Positions 35,238 to 43,448 are shown, counted from the first letter of the stretch. The stretch is DNA of 64,000 nt from Brevibacillus porteri (GCF_003013475.1 NZ_PXZO01000001.1:62001-126000), one strand, 5' to 3'. Numbers and translations: made by a program. Notes: a model not told the origin generated them from the sequence alone.

Positions 35238-36551
35238 ATGAAGTCATCGAGTGATCGTGAAAATACGCGGCGTATCACAAGCAACATCTTTAAAGGTTCA
35301 CTGGGGAACCTGATTGAATGGTACGACTGGTATGTCTATGCAGCTTTTGCGGTGTATTTCTCATCTCAGTTTTTTCCAAAAGGCGACGCTACCAGCCAGT
35401 TACTGAATACTGCTGCTGTTTTTGCTATCGGATTTTTAATGAGACCGATCGGAAGCTTGCTCCTAGGCCGATACGCTGACCGACATGGGCGCCGTGCCGC
35501 GTTGACGCTGTCTGTAACCATCATGGCAGGTGGTTCTCTGGTGATTGCAGTAACACCAAACTATGAAACCATCGGCGTGTTTGCTCCTATTATTCTCGTT
35601 CTTGCCCGCCTGCTCCAAGGACTTTCGCTTGGCGGGGAATACGGAACATCTGCAACGTACCTGTCCGAGATGGCTGCGAGTGGTCGCAGAGGATTTTATT
35701 CTAGCTTCCAGTACGTCACGCTGATCAGTGGCCAATTGTTGGCATTGGGTGTGCAGATTATCCTGCAGCAAATACTCCCGGAAGAAGCCATGATGGCATG
35801 GGGCTGGAGAATTCCGTTCATCATCGGGGCATTTGGGGCAGTAGCTGTGTTGTGGCTGCGCCGTAGTATGGATGAATCAGAGCAGTATACCAAAATGGAG
35901 TCGAAAAACAAGGAGAAGGCGGGTACACTTCGAGAGCTGATGAAGCATCCGAAGGCGGTGCTGGCAGTTGTCGGCCTTACGCTCGGGGGAACGATCGCCT
36001 TTAACACCTACACGACCTATTTGCAAAAATTCATGGTGATTACGGTAGGAATGCCGAAAGAGGTAGTCAGCTGGATTAACTTTACCGCATTGCTCGTATT
36101 CGTCGTCTTGCAGCCGCTTGCTGGTATGCTGTCCGACCGGATTGGACGGCGACCGCTGTTGATTGGCTTCGGTGTTCTTGGAACATTGTGGACTGTACCC
36201 ATGTTTTTGCTCCTGGAACAAACCACTAGCCCATATGTCGCTTTCTTGCTGATGCTGTCTGGTCTTATCATTGTTACTGGCTATACGTCCATCAACGCAA
36301 TCGTGAAAGCCGAGATGTTTCCCACCGCCATTCGCGCTTTGGGTGTAGGCTTTCCGTATGGCGTGACTGTTGCGATCTTTGGGGGAACAGCAGAATTCAT
36401 CGCACTATGGTTTAAAAGTATCGGGAACGAGTCTCTCTTCTATTACTATGTAGCAGCTTGTATTGCCATAAGCCTTCTCGTTTACTGGCGCATGGACGAG
36501 TCGTCGAAAAACTCTAAGATCGAAGCTGAGCTGAATACAGCAAAGGACTAG
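35238..36551 (+). CDS. MHS-family metabolite:H+ symporter (KgtP/ShiA-like)
   Basis: This 437-residue MFS carrier has twelve predicted helices. Metabolite:H+ symporter signatures are GSLGNLIEWYDWYVYAAFA at the start, GRYADRHGRRAALT between helices 2 and 3, and RLLQGLSLGGEYGTSATYLSE. Relatives take up 2-oxoglutarate, shikimate, citrate or compatible solutes; the substrate is not decided by sequence. AAGGAGGGGG precedes the ATG. It is divergent from the LytS/LytT-type pair, which probably induces it, and a cre-like site suggests carbon control. Confidence 0.9.
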   Translation: MKSSSDRENTRRITSNIFKGSLGNLIEWYDWYVYAAFAVYFSSQFFPKGDATSQLLNTAAVFAIGFLMRPIGSLLLGRYADRHGRRAALTLSVTIMAGGSLVIAVTPNYETIGVFAPIILVLARLLQGLSLGGEYGTSATYLSEMAASGRRGFYSSFQYVTLISGQLLALGVQIILQQILPEEAMMAWGWRIPFIIGAFGAVAVLWLRRSMDESEQYTKMESKNKEKAGTLRELMKHPKAVLAVVGLTLGGTIAFNTYTTYLQKFMVITVGMPKEVVSWINFTALLVFVVLQPLAGMLSDRIGRRPLLIGFGVLGTLWTVPMFLLLEQTTSPYVAFLLMLSGLIIVTGYTSINAIVKAEMFPTAIRALGVGFPYGVTVAIFGGTAEFIALWFKSIGNESLFYYYVAACIAISLLVYWRMDESSKNSKIEAELNTAKD

Positions 36552-36610
36552 CATGCTTCCAATCAATAGGTAGCAAACTGACATTTTCAAACGGTGCTAG
36601 TAGCGTGTCG

Positions 36611-36644
36611 AGGGTCAGCGGTTCGATCCCGATAGGGTCCACCA
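36611..36644 (+). pseudogene. tRNA 3'-end remnant (T arm and acceptor strand)
   Basis: These 34 bases contain a T-arm-like stretch AGCGGTTCGATCCCGAT (four of five stem pairs) followed by an acceptor-like strand ending GGGTCCACCA. No matching acceptor 5' strand or D arm lies upstream, where the symporter gene ends 60 bases earlier. A terminator follows. It reads as the 3' part of a tRNA gene left after an integration or deletion. Confidence 0.55.
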
Positions 36645-36658
36645 TATAGGAATAACGG

Positions 36659-36682
36659 AAACGGCAGAGATGCCGTTTTTTT
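36659..36682 (+). terminator. Terminator after the tRNA remnant
   Basis: AAACGGCA pairs with TGCCGTTT and is followed by seven T. It could end the symporter transcript. Confidence 0.75.
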
Positions 36683-36775
36683 GTTTTTCAAAATATGAAT
36701 GGGACTAGAAGGAATCTAATCTCATTCACAGGAGACCAACAAAAAATTTGACGGACATGTCGACCAGTTAATGAA

Positions 36776-38911
36776 CTATATTCGGTTTTGGAAAGCTTGC
36801 TCAATTACGTTCAGATTTTTAATTCTTTGGAGTACTTGTATTCCTAATAAAGTGATTTGTGTGCCCTGCTGCTTTTTTTGTCCAACTGAAATGCAGCCGC
36901 TTCGATTAAGGATAGCAAGTCTGTTACGAATCCGGGCTTCCGTTAATGGCTTAGAAAGCATACTGTTCAAGACTCCCCGGCCGATTCGTTGTTGGCGTTT
37001 GCTGCAAAGTAACAGGTTCGCCAAAATGTCTTCATAATCGCTCAACGATCCGTTCCTCATCAACAGGAAAAGAATCTGCTCTATTTCTCCGCCATTCTCT
37101 CGCGGGAATGCTAATTCGGTCTCAACAGAACTTTGCGTTTGCCCAACTTGCCCATTCTTAATGCGTTCTGGAATATGGTGGAGTCCCACTTCTCCTTCAA
37201 CTATGACCGTCAGATAGTTAACGAAGTTTTCAAGCTCCCGAATATTACCTGGCCAATGGTATTCCAGCAAACTATTTTTGACCTCAGAGGACAGGATCAG
37301 ATTCGTATTTTTCTTTTGCAAGAAATGCTCTATTAAGATAAGTATATCTTCTCGCCTTTCGTTTAAAGCGGGAATACGTAACGGCAGAACATTAAGCCTG
37401 TAATACAAATCCTCGCGAAACATTCCTTTTTGAACCATTTCCATCAAATTACGGTTGGTCGCGGCAATAACTCTAACATTTATGGGAATTACACGGTTTC
37501 CACCTACGCGCATTACCTGCCGCTCCTGAAGCACCCGCAGCAGCGCTGCTTGGATACTGAGAGGTGCATCCCCAATTTCATCCAGAAAAATGGTTCCATT
37601 ATGCGCTAATTCGAACAGCCCGATTTTTCCACCTTTCTTTGCTCCGGTGAAAGACCCTTCCTCATAACCAAATAGTTCACTCTCCACTAAACTCTCCGTT
37701 AGTCCGGCGAAATTGACTGGTACAAATGGCATGTCTTTTCGACTGGAGTTCTGGTGAATCGCTTGCGCAAATATTTCCTTCCCTGTACCGTTTTCTCCTG
37801 TAATTAATACGGTGTAGTCGCTTGTTGACACTTTAACTGCAACCTCTTTGGTAGACGTGATCGCTTGACTCATTCCGATGATATTGTCAAAATGATATTT
37901 CGCTGTTAAACCTAAATGAGTACTTTTTTTACGTATTTCCTGCTCAATTCTCTGTACTTTGGTTACATCCTGAAACGTAACTACAACGCCTAAAAATTGC
38001 CCGTCCAACATGAGCGGTATCTTGGTGACAAGAAGATATAGGTTGCGCATTTCTAGCAGTTGGTCGCTTATCTCTTCACGCGACTCAAACACTTCTTCAA
38101 CCTGAAAATCAGGAATGATCTCCTGAAACCTTTTATTTATACAATGCTCTGTACGTAAATGTAATATTTTCCCTGCATCTTCATTAAAAAAAGTAATGTA
38201 CCCATGTTTATCAATTCCAATGATGCCTTCATGCACGGCATTTAGAATGGATTCCAGCTTTGTCTTCAGCTGTTTCTCATTGTTGACCGAAATCGCCAAA
38301 TTTCTTCCCAATTGGACAAAATCTCGAAAGAAATCTGCTGTATAATAATGGGCTTTTTCTATCGACAAGTTAAATAGTTGCGCTATATCAAAGATCGTAG
38401 TCAAATCAATTGGTCTGTTATGCAAATCAATCACTCTATTAAAATGATCCGGCACAAATTCAGGCCACCCGTGTGTGATGGCGAGATCAATCTTTTTCAA
38501 TTCGGTTACAGGCATTTCTATCTCTGGCCCATAGGGAACGAAATCAAGATGCTGGAATCCCAAACGTCTTAAAAATTCAACAGAGTCTTCCGCTGTAATC
38601 AGATCATTTGCGACTAAAAGACATTTTGTGCCTGCACTTACTTCCATTAATTGCGGCAATCTGGTCATTTCGATGTTTCTTCTAGCAACAAGAAACGGAA
38701 TATCCGCCAGTACATCAGGCAAAGAATCCAACAGTTTTCTCGTTGAAAGCAGGATCACTCCAATCTTATCCTGCAGGTTCTCATTCATTTCCTGCCACTG
38801 AGAAAGTGTAATAACATCAATACGGGAGTCGAAAAATGTTCTTAGGTTCCTCTCAAAGGTTTGGGAAACCTTTTGACTTTTTGTTACCAGCAGAATGCTT
38901 GGCATCCCCAT
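36776..38911 (-). CDS. Sigma-54-dependent transcriptional activator with PAS domain
   Basis: This 711-residue activator has an N-terminal sensor-like region of ~200 residues that I cannot assign firmly, a PAS domain (about 215-330; LESILNAVHEGIIGIDKHGY) and a sigma-54 AAA+ domain. That domain has Walker A GENGTGKEIFAQAIH, the sigma-54 contact loop GSFTGAKK, Walker B GTIFLDEIG, and the end block YHWPGNIRELENFVNYL. The last ~150 residues look like a winged helix (TEARIRNRLAILNRSG) and not the usual Fis-type helix-turn-helix. It sits downstream of the YfcC-type carrier gene and probably drives the two -24/-12 promoters at 40.6-40.8 kb. Confidence 0.92.
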   Translation of the reverse strand: MGMPSILLVTKSQKVSQTFERNLRTFFDSRIDVITLSQWQEMNENLQDKIGVILLSTRKLLDSLPDVLADIPFLVARRNIEMTRLPQLMEVSAGTKCLLVANDLITAEDSVEFLRRLGFQHLDFVPYGPEIEMPVTELKKIDLAITHGWPEFVPDHFNRVIDLHNRPIDLTTIFDIAQLFNLSIEKAHYYTADFFRDFVQLGRNLAISVNNEKQLKTKLESILNAVHEGIIGIDKHGYITFFNEDAGKILHLRTEHCINKRFQEIIPDFQVEEVFESREEISDQLLEMRNLYLLVTKIPLMLDGQFLGVVVTFQDVTKVQRIEQEIRKKSTHLGLTAKYHFDNIIGMSQAITSTKEVAVKVSTSDYTVLITGENGTGKEIFAQAIHQNSSRKDMPFVPVNFAGLTESLVESELFGYEEGSFTGAKKGGKIGLFELAHNGTIFLDEIGDAPLSIQAALLRVLQERQVMRVGGNRVIPINVRVIAATNRNLMEMVQKGMFREDLYYRLNVLPLRIPALNERREDILILIEHFLQKKNTNLILSSEVKNSLLEYHWPGNIRELENFVNYLTVIVEGEVGLHHIPERIKNGQVGQTQSSVETELAFPRENGGEIEQILFLLMRNGSLSDYEDILANLLLCSKRQQRIGRGVLNSMLSKPLTEARIRNRLAILNRSGCISVGQKKQQGTQITLLGIQVLQRIKNLNVIEQAFQNRI

Positions 38912-38979
38912 TTATTCTCCCCCTTGTGTCGATACCCTAAGTTTGTTTATTTTTCAAACAAATATACTTTCACTCAAAT

Positions 38980-39048
38980 AATAATGCAAGTGCCGCGAAT
39001 GTTGTGGCAAAAGAGCCAGACAACCTTATCTATAGCACTTGCATTATT
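38980..39048 (-). terminator. Large palindrome between carrier and activator genes
   Basis: AATAATGCAAGTGC and GCACTTGCATTATT are perfect 14-bp complements around a 41-base centre that itself pairs GTTG-GGC with GCC-CAAC. It lies just after the carrier stop and before the activator start, so it may end or partly attenuate the carrier transcript. Confidence 0.6.
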
Positions 39049-39068
39049 GTCATTATATATCTGTTTCT

Positions 39069-40493
39069 TTAGAATGGACCCCAGTTGATGGAAACTCCAA
39101 TAATTAGGAATACAGCGCCAATGACAAACCAGATACCAATTAGTGGAAGGATGAATTTAATCCATTTTCCATAAGGAATACCGGAAGTTGCGAGAATAGC
39201 CATCAATACACCCGAAGTCGGGTTGATACAGTTAACCAAACCTTCCCCAAACATAACGGCTTGTACAGCAACCTGCCGGGTAATATTCAATAAATCTGCT
39301 AATGGAACGAGAATGGGCATCAACATAGCAGATTCCCCTGATCCAGAGGAAATCAAGAAGTGAATTAAGGCACTTCCTAAATACATACCTAATGCACCTG
39401 TAACAGGAGTCAGCGGTGCCAGCACTGTTGCCAATTCATTTACGATCGTATCCAACAGCATTCCGTTTTCAAGAATGATAATGACAGCTCGTGCCATCCC
39501 AACAATCAAGGCACCATAAACGAGTTTTTGACAACCCTGCATAAAAGTCTTGGCAATCTCATTGGCACTCATGCGTGCAATAAGGCCAGAACCAATTGCA
39601 ATGAAAATAAACAGAGCGGCCATCTCGTTTTCACTCCATTTTAATACGAGAGTGCAAACGATGAAGGCAACGAGCGAGAGACCTGAAAAGAGCAGCACAA
39701 ATCTCTGGCGCCAAGTAATTCGAACGGCAGTATTTACGAGATTAATTTGATTTTCCCCGAGAGAATTGGGAAACAATTCTGAGCCTAGGGCACTTTTGGT
39801 TATATCACCCTGAATTTTTTTAGCATACCAATAAATATAAGCGATCGTCACTGCTAAAAAGACGAGATAGATAACAACGCGAAATCCAAATCCAGATAAC
39901 AGCGGAAGTTCAGCAATACGCTGTGACAAACCGAGCGTTTGAGGTGCTATTACAGGTACATTCCATCCGGAATATGTTCCCAAATAAATCAGGGCAACAC
40001 CGAAAATTGCATCTAATTTCAATCCTCGAGCGATGACAATTCCTAATGGGATAAAGGCAATCACGGAATTGACAATGATCCCTGTCGTTCCTAAGGCCGA
40101 AAATACCAAACACACTGGAATGATTAGTAAAAGCAACCTGTCTTTACTACTAATCACGACTTTTCTAAGAAATGCATCTATTGCGCCTGTTTTTTCCAAA
40201 ACTGCTAAAGCGCCACTTGTAAACATGATGAGGAAAATGAGCGGTGCTCCTTTTACCATCCCCTCTTGAATGGCGGTAAACAATTCTTTAAACGTAGTTG
40301 GGTTCGATTCAACGATATGATAACTACCTGGAACCGTAACGGAGACCTCACCGCTTTTCACCCGGTCAAATTCACCTGCTGGTACGAAATAAGTAGCAAC
40401 GGCACATGCGACCAATATAAAAAATATAAGAACATAGGCATCAATTTGCGGAAATCTTTTTTTCTTTACTTTTTTTGTAACTCCCGGGTGCAT
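39069..40493 (-). CDS. YfcC/DcuC-type ion-coupled carrier
   Basis: This 474-residue membrane carrier has about twelve helices and belongs to the YfcC/C4-dicarboxylate anaerobic carrier-like group. Landmarks are RFPQIDAYVLIFFILVACAV with VPAGEFDRV at the start, IFLIMFTSGALAVLEKTGAI, GTYSGWNVPVIAPQT, and SSGSGESAMLMPILVPLAD followed by CINPTSGVLMAILA. Members carry carboxylates, arginine or peptides. GAGGAGGAACC precedes the ATG. It has its own sigma-54 promoter and is divergent from an M20 peptidase, so import of a compound for cleavage is plausible. Confidence 0.87.
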   Translation of the reverse strand: MHPGVTKKVKKKRFPQIDAYVLIFFILVACAVATYFVPAGEFDRVKSGEVSVTVPGSYHIVESNPTTFKELFTAIQEGMVKGAPLIFLIMFTSGALAVLEKTGAIDAFLRKVVISSKDRLLLLIIPVCLVFSALGTTGIIVNSVIAFIPLGIVIARGLKLDAIFGVALIYLGTYSGWNVPVIAPQTLGLSQRIAELPLLSGFGFRVVIYLVFLAVTIAYIYWYAKKIQGDITKSALGSELFPNSLGENQINLVNTAVRITWRQRFVLLFSGLSLVAFIVCTLVLKWSENEMAALFIFIAIGSGLIARMSANEIAKTFMQGCQKLVYGALIVGMARAVIIILENGMLLDTIVNELATVLAPLTPVTGALGMYLGSALIHFLISSGSGESAMLMPILVPLADLLNITRQVAVQAVMFGEGLVNCINPTSGVLMAILATSGIPYGKWIKFILPLIGIWFVIGAVFLIIGVSINWGPF

Positions 40494-40623
40494 TGTTCTG
40501 GTTCCTCCTCTTAATGATCGACTCTTTTTTACTGCTGCTTCCAGAGGCTTGTTTCATATTGAAAAGTATGGCTCACCCTCTCTCTTCGATGAAATGATTA
40601 CCCAAATCAGCCTTACCTTTACT

Positions 40624-40638
40624 TTGAAAACGTTTTAA
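40624..40638. promoter_or_regulatory. Candidate cre site at the carrier transcription start
   Basis: TTGAAAACGTTTTAA fits the cre consensus with one mismatch on either strand and is centred where transcription from the minus-strand sigma-54 promoter should begin, a position suited to CcpA repression. Confidence 0.45.
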
Positions 40639-40648
40639 TTTTGTTAAT

Positions 40649-40665
40649 TGCAAATAACGTGCCAA
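40649..40665 (-). promoter_or_regulatory. Sigma-54 (-24/-12) promoter of the carrier gene
   Basis: On the minus strand TTGGCACGTTATTTGCA has the conserved GG and GC dinucleotides separated by exactly ten bases and matches the consensus TGGCACN5TTGCW. The expected start point leaves a leader of about 145 bases before the carrier gene. Confidence 0.85.
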
Positions 40666-40710
40666 TAATAACTAAGCCATAATACACGGTATCGCTTATT
40701 GATAAAGTCA

Positions 40711-40768
40711 TTTTAGGATTTTTCAGGATTTTTATTGGGATATATGCGTCCAGTAAAACATCCTAAAA
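40711..40768. promoter_or_regulatory. Candidate enhancer sites for the sigma-54 activator
   Basis: TTTTAGGAT (40711-40719) and ATCCTAAAA (40760-40768) are perfect inverted copies, and a further AGGATTTTT at 40725 repeats part of the first. They lie about 45-110 bases from both -24/-12 promoters, the usual place for upstream activator sites. Confidence 0.5.
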
Positions 40769-40812
40769 AACAACCAGCTGTCTATTTCAAGATTCATTAT
40801 CGTCAAAAAATG

Positions 40813-40829
40813 TTGGCAAGCTTTTTGCT
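40813..40829 (+). promoter_or_regulatory. Sigma-54 (-24/-12) promoter of the M20 peptidase gene
   Basis: TTGGCAAGCTTTTTGCT has GG and GC ten bases apart and matches TGGCACN5TTGCW except for one base. The start point should fall near 40840, about 30 bases before the peptidase start codon. Confidence 0.85.
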
Positions 40830-40869
40830 ATATGTATTATGACAATTAAAATTTAGGGGGAAATTCAGA

Positions 40870-42015
40870 TTGAATGGTAGTTTCGATTCGTCTATACAAA
40901 TAGTAAGATATCTGGAAAACCACGCTAAAGAGATTTTGCTTGACTTGGAGAGCTGTGTAAAAAAGGATTCTCCTTCTATGAATAAAACACTGGTAGATGA
41001 ATGCGGCACTTATCTGCAACAGCTTTTTAAAAAATATTTGGATGTTGAACCTGAAGTTTTTACACAAACTGAGGTTGGTAATCATCTGAAATTTACTATC
41101 GGACAGGGAGAAAAACAAATATTGATCCTTGGTCATTTTGATACTGTTTGGGACAAGGGGCAGTTACAATATCGAGTGGAAGGAAATAAAGCATATGGTC
41201 CTGGCATTTTTGATATGAAAAGTGGATTGATACAAGCAATCTGGGCGCTTAAAGCAATTAGGGAATTGGGTCTTTCCGTAAATAAGAAGATTGTCTTTTT
41301 CTGCAACTCTGACGAAGAAATTGGCTCTAAGCACTCCAGAGAGTTTATTGAACAAGAATCGAGAAAAAGCTCATATGTGCTTGTTGCTGAACCAGCAGAA
41401 GCCCATACAGGTGCTCTCAAGACGGCCCGAAAAGGGGTTGGCCAATTCATTGTGAAAGTTCGAGGACGTGCAGCTCATGCCGGCAACCATCATGCTGAAG
41501 GAATCAGTGCTGTCGAGGAATTAGCTCGCCAAATTATTGTTTTGCAGGGACTAACCAATTATCAAAAAGGAACGACCGTCAATGTTGGAATCATAAACGG
41601 AGGAAACCGTGTCAATGTTGTCCCCGATTATGCCGAAGCATATATCGACGTTCGCGTAAGCTTGCATGAAGAAGTCGACAGAATAAGTGAATGTATCCTC
41701 GGATTAAAACCTACAATGAAAGAAACGACGGTCGAAGTATCAGGTGGAATGAATCGCCCGCCAATGGTAAGAACAGAAAAAATAGAGGAACTCTTCCTTA
41801 AAGCACGTTCGATCGCTTCCGAACTTGGTTTCGAATTGGAAGAAGCCTCTGTTGGTGGGGGAAGTGACGGAAATTTCACCGCTGCACTAGGCATACCTAC
41901 GTTAGATGGGCTTGGCGCGGAAGGTGAAGGGCTTCATGCTGAACATGAGCACATCCTTATTGATTCACTACCAAAACGAACTGCGTTATTTGCAAATTTA
42001 TTATTGAGACTATAG
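40870..42015 (+). CDS. M20 family metallopeptidase (glutamate carboxypeptidase-like)
   Basis: This 381-residue zinc hydrolase has metal ligands in ILGHFDTVWDKG, GIFDMKSG, NSDEEIGS (catalytic and ligand glutamates), VAEPAE and the final GLHAEHEH. The lid or dimerisation domain is inserted at about 185-295 (GRAAHAGNHHAEG). It resembles carboxypeptidase G2/ArgE-type enzymes that remove C-terminal glutamate or deacylate amino acids. The TTG start follows AGGGGG by 9 bases. It is transcribed from its own sigma-54 promoter, back to back with the YfcC-type carrier gene. Confidence 0.9.
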   Translation: MNGSFDSSIQIVRYLENHAKEILLDLESCVKKDSPSMNKTLVDECGTYLQQLFKKYLDVEPEVFTQTEVGNHLKFTIGQGEKQILILGHFDTVWDKGQLQYRVEGNKAYGPGIFDMKSGLIQAIWALKAIRELGLSVNKKIVFFCNSDEEIGSKHSREFIEQESRKSSYVLVAEPAEAHTGALKTARKGVGQFIVKVRGRAAHAGNHHAEGISAVEELARQIIVLQGLTNYQKGTTVNVGIINGGNRVNVVPDYAEAYIDVRVSLHEEVDRISECILGLKPTMKETTVEVSGGMNRPPMVRTEKIEELFLKARSIASELGFELEEASVGGGSDGNFTAALGIPTLDGLGAEGEGLHAEHEHILIDSLPKRTALFANLLLRL

Positions 42016-42021
42016 TTTTAA

Positions 42022-42051
42022 GAAAAACCCTTGGGAATCCAAGGGTTTTTC
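42022..42051 (+). terminator. Terminator of the peptidase gene
   Basis: GAAAAACCCTTGG pairs with CCAAGGGTTTTTC around a short loop, 7 bases after the stop codon. Confidence 0.88.
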
Positions 42052-42123
42052 TGGTGTTACAAATATACTAAATTGATGCAGCAGTGTACGGAACTACAAC
42101 AAGCTATGTATCCCTAAATAAAT

Positions 42124-42597
42124 TTACCAGACAGGTCTTACCTTTGATGATAATTTCCCTTCATTTGCTTCATAAACTAATTTTGTTAAATCTTCTTTGA
42201 GCAATTGCATTCGTTCAGCGCCTATGTTTTCAATCCAACGTTGCTGGATATCGGCTAGTATCTCCTCTTTTGCTTTTACTACTGACCAGCCTCTTTCGGT
42301 CAAAACAATAATTTTCCCTCTCTTATCAGTGGGATGAGTTTGGGGCTTTACATAACCACTTTTCACAAGATAATCCACCATTTTACTCACAGCTTGCTTT
42401 GTAATTCCTAAGTGTTCAGCTAATTCTATACCTGTCGCTCCATTAGGAATGATACGTCTAAACATAAAACCATGTGCAGGTCTAATATCTCCATATCCCA
42501 ACTCACTTAATCTGTCATGTAGTTCATAGATCAATGTACTATAAGACAATGACAAAAGAGATGTAAGATCTAATTCACTAAATGCTTGATGGTTCAT
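42124..42597 (-). CDS. MarR family regulator of the azoreductase cassette
   Basis: This 157-residue winged-helix regulator has ATGIELAEHLGITKQAVSKM as recognition region and the wing HPTDKRGKIIVLTERG. ATG 42597 is preferred (MNHQAFSELDL), with GAGGAGG 8 bases upstream. It is divergent from azoR. Two near-identical inverted repeats lie between them, one covering its own -35 box, so autorepression and control of azoR are likely. Confidence 0.9.
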   Translation of the reverse strand: MNHQAFSELDLTSLLSLSYSTLIYELHDRLSELGYGDIRPAHGFMFRRIIPNGATGIELAEHLGITKQAVSKMVDYLVKSGYVKPQTHPTDKRGKIIVLTERGWSVVKAKEEILADIQQRWIENIGAERMQLLKEDLTKLVYEANEGKLSSKVRPVW

Positions 42598-42618
42598 ACA
42601 TGAAACCTCCTCAAACAA

Positions 42619-42635
42619 AGTCAATCAGGTTGACT
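42619..42635. promoter_or_regulatory. MarR operator 1
   Basis: AGTCAATCAGGTTGACT is an inverted repeat AGTCAA-N5-TTGACT placed between the marR -10 box and its ribosome site. Confidence 0.65.
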
Positions 42636-42648
42636 ATATTTGAATTTT

Positions 42649-42684
42649 ATTGTACTGTGTTCAATGTGGTCAATCAAGTTGACT
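42649..42684 (-). promoter_or_regulatory. marR promoter with operator 2
   Basis: On the minus strand TTGATT (42672-42677) and TACAAT (42649-42654) are 17 bases apart. The -35 lies inside GGTCAATCAAGTTGACT (42668-42684), which repeats operator 1 with two changes, 49 bases away. Confidence 0.65.
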
Positions 42685-42755
42685 ATTTTGTTTTTCTTAT
42701 GGAAGAAATAAGATTCACTAAAGATGATATAAGTGATGAATAGGAGGAATAGAGA

Positions 42756-43382
42756 ATGACAACAGTTTTATTTGTAAAAGCAAATAATCGTCCAGCAGAT
42801 CAATCAGTTAGCGTGAGGTTATATGAGGCATTTTTAGCGAGCTATAAAGAATCACATCCAGATGATACAGTGATAGAGCTTGATTTATACAAGGAAGAAT
42901 TGCCATATGTAGGAGTAGACTTGATTGACGGAGCTTTTAAGGCTGGCAAAGGATATGATCTAACCGAAAAGGAAGCGAAAGCAGTAGCTGTCGCTGATAA
43001 ATACTTAGATCAATTCCTTGCAGTTGATAAAGTTGTGTTTGGGTTTCCGCTATGGAATTTAACAATCCCAGCTGTACTTCACACATATATTGATTATTTA
43101 AACCGTGCGGGCAAAACATTTAAATATACGCCAGAAGGTCCAGTAGGTCTTGCTGGAAATAAGAAAATTGTATTATTAAATGCAAGTGGCGGAGTATATT
43201 CAAAAGGACCAGCAGCTGAAGTAGAAATGGCTGTTAAGTATGTAGCAAGCATGATGAGCTTCTTCGGTGTAAAAGACATAGAGAAAATAGTGATTGAAGG
43301 TCACAATCAATTTCCAGATAAAGCAAAAGAAATTATTGCCGAAGGGCTTGAAAAAGCCGTTAAAGTAGCAAGTACGTTCTAA
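42756..43382 (+). CDS. azoR: FMN-dependent NADH-azoreductase
   Basis: This 208-residue flavodoxin-fold enzyme reduces azo dyes and quinones with NADH. Family landmarks are the FMN-binding start VLFVKANNRPADQSVSVRL, VVFGFPLWNLTIPAVLHTYID, the loop FKYTPEGPVGLAGNKK and LLNASGGVYS. AGGAGG precedes the ATG. It is AT-rich, divergent from its MarR regulator and followed by its own terminator, a typical stress-inducible quinone/azo detoxification pair. Confidence 0.92.
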   Translation: MTTVLFVKANNRPADQSVSVRLYEAFLASYKESHPDDTVIELDLYKEELPYVGVDLIDGAFKAGKGYDLTEKEAKAVAVADKYLDQFLAVDKVVFGFPLWNLTIPAVLHTYIDYLNRAGKTFKYTPEGPVGLAGNKKIVLLNASGGVYSKGPAAEVEMAVKYVASMMSFFGVKDIEKIVIEGHNQFPDKAKEIIAEGLEKAVKVASTF

Positions 43383-43409
43383 TTAACAAAACGCTTGTTA
43401 CTCTATATG

Positions 43410-43448
43410 GCAGTACCAACACTTTTATAGCGGTGGTACTGCTTTTTT
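43410..43448 (+). terminator. Terminator of azoR
   Basis: GCAGTACCA pairs with TGGTACTGC and is followed by seven T. Confidence 0.88.

Noticed and set aside
30803-36644. tRNA-Ala and the tRNA remnant as attL/attR of one island
   Set aside because: The two sequences share only general T-arm wording and face opposite ways, so they cannot be a recombined pair.
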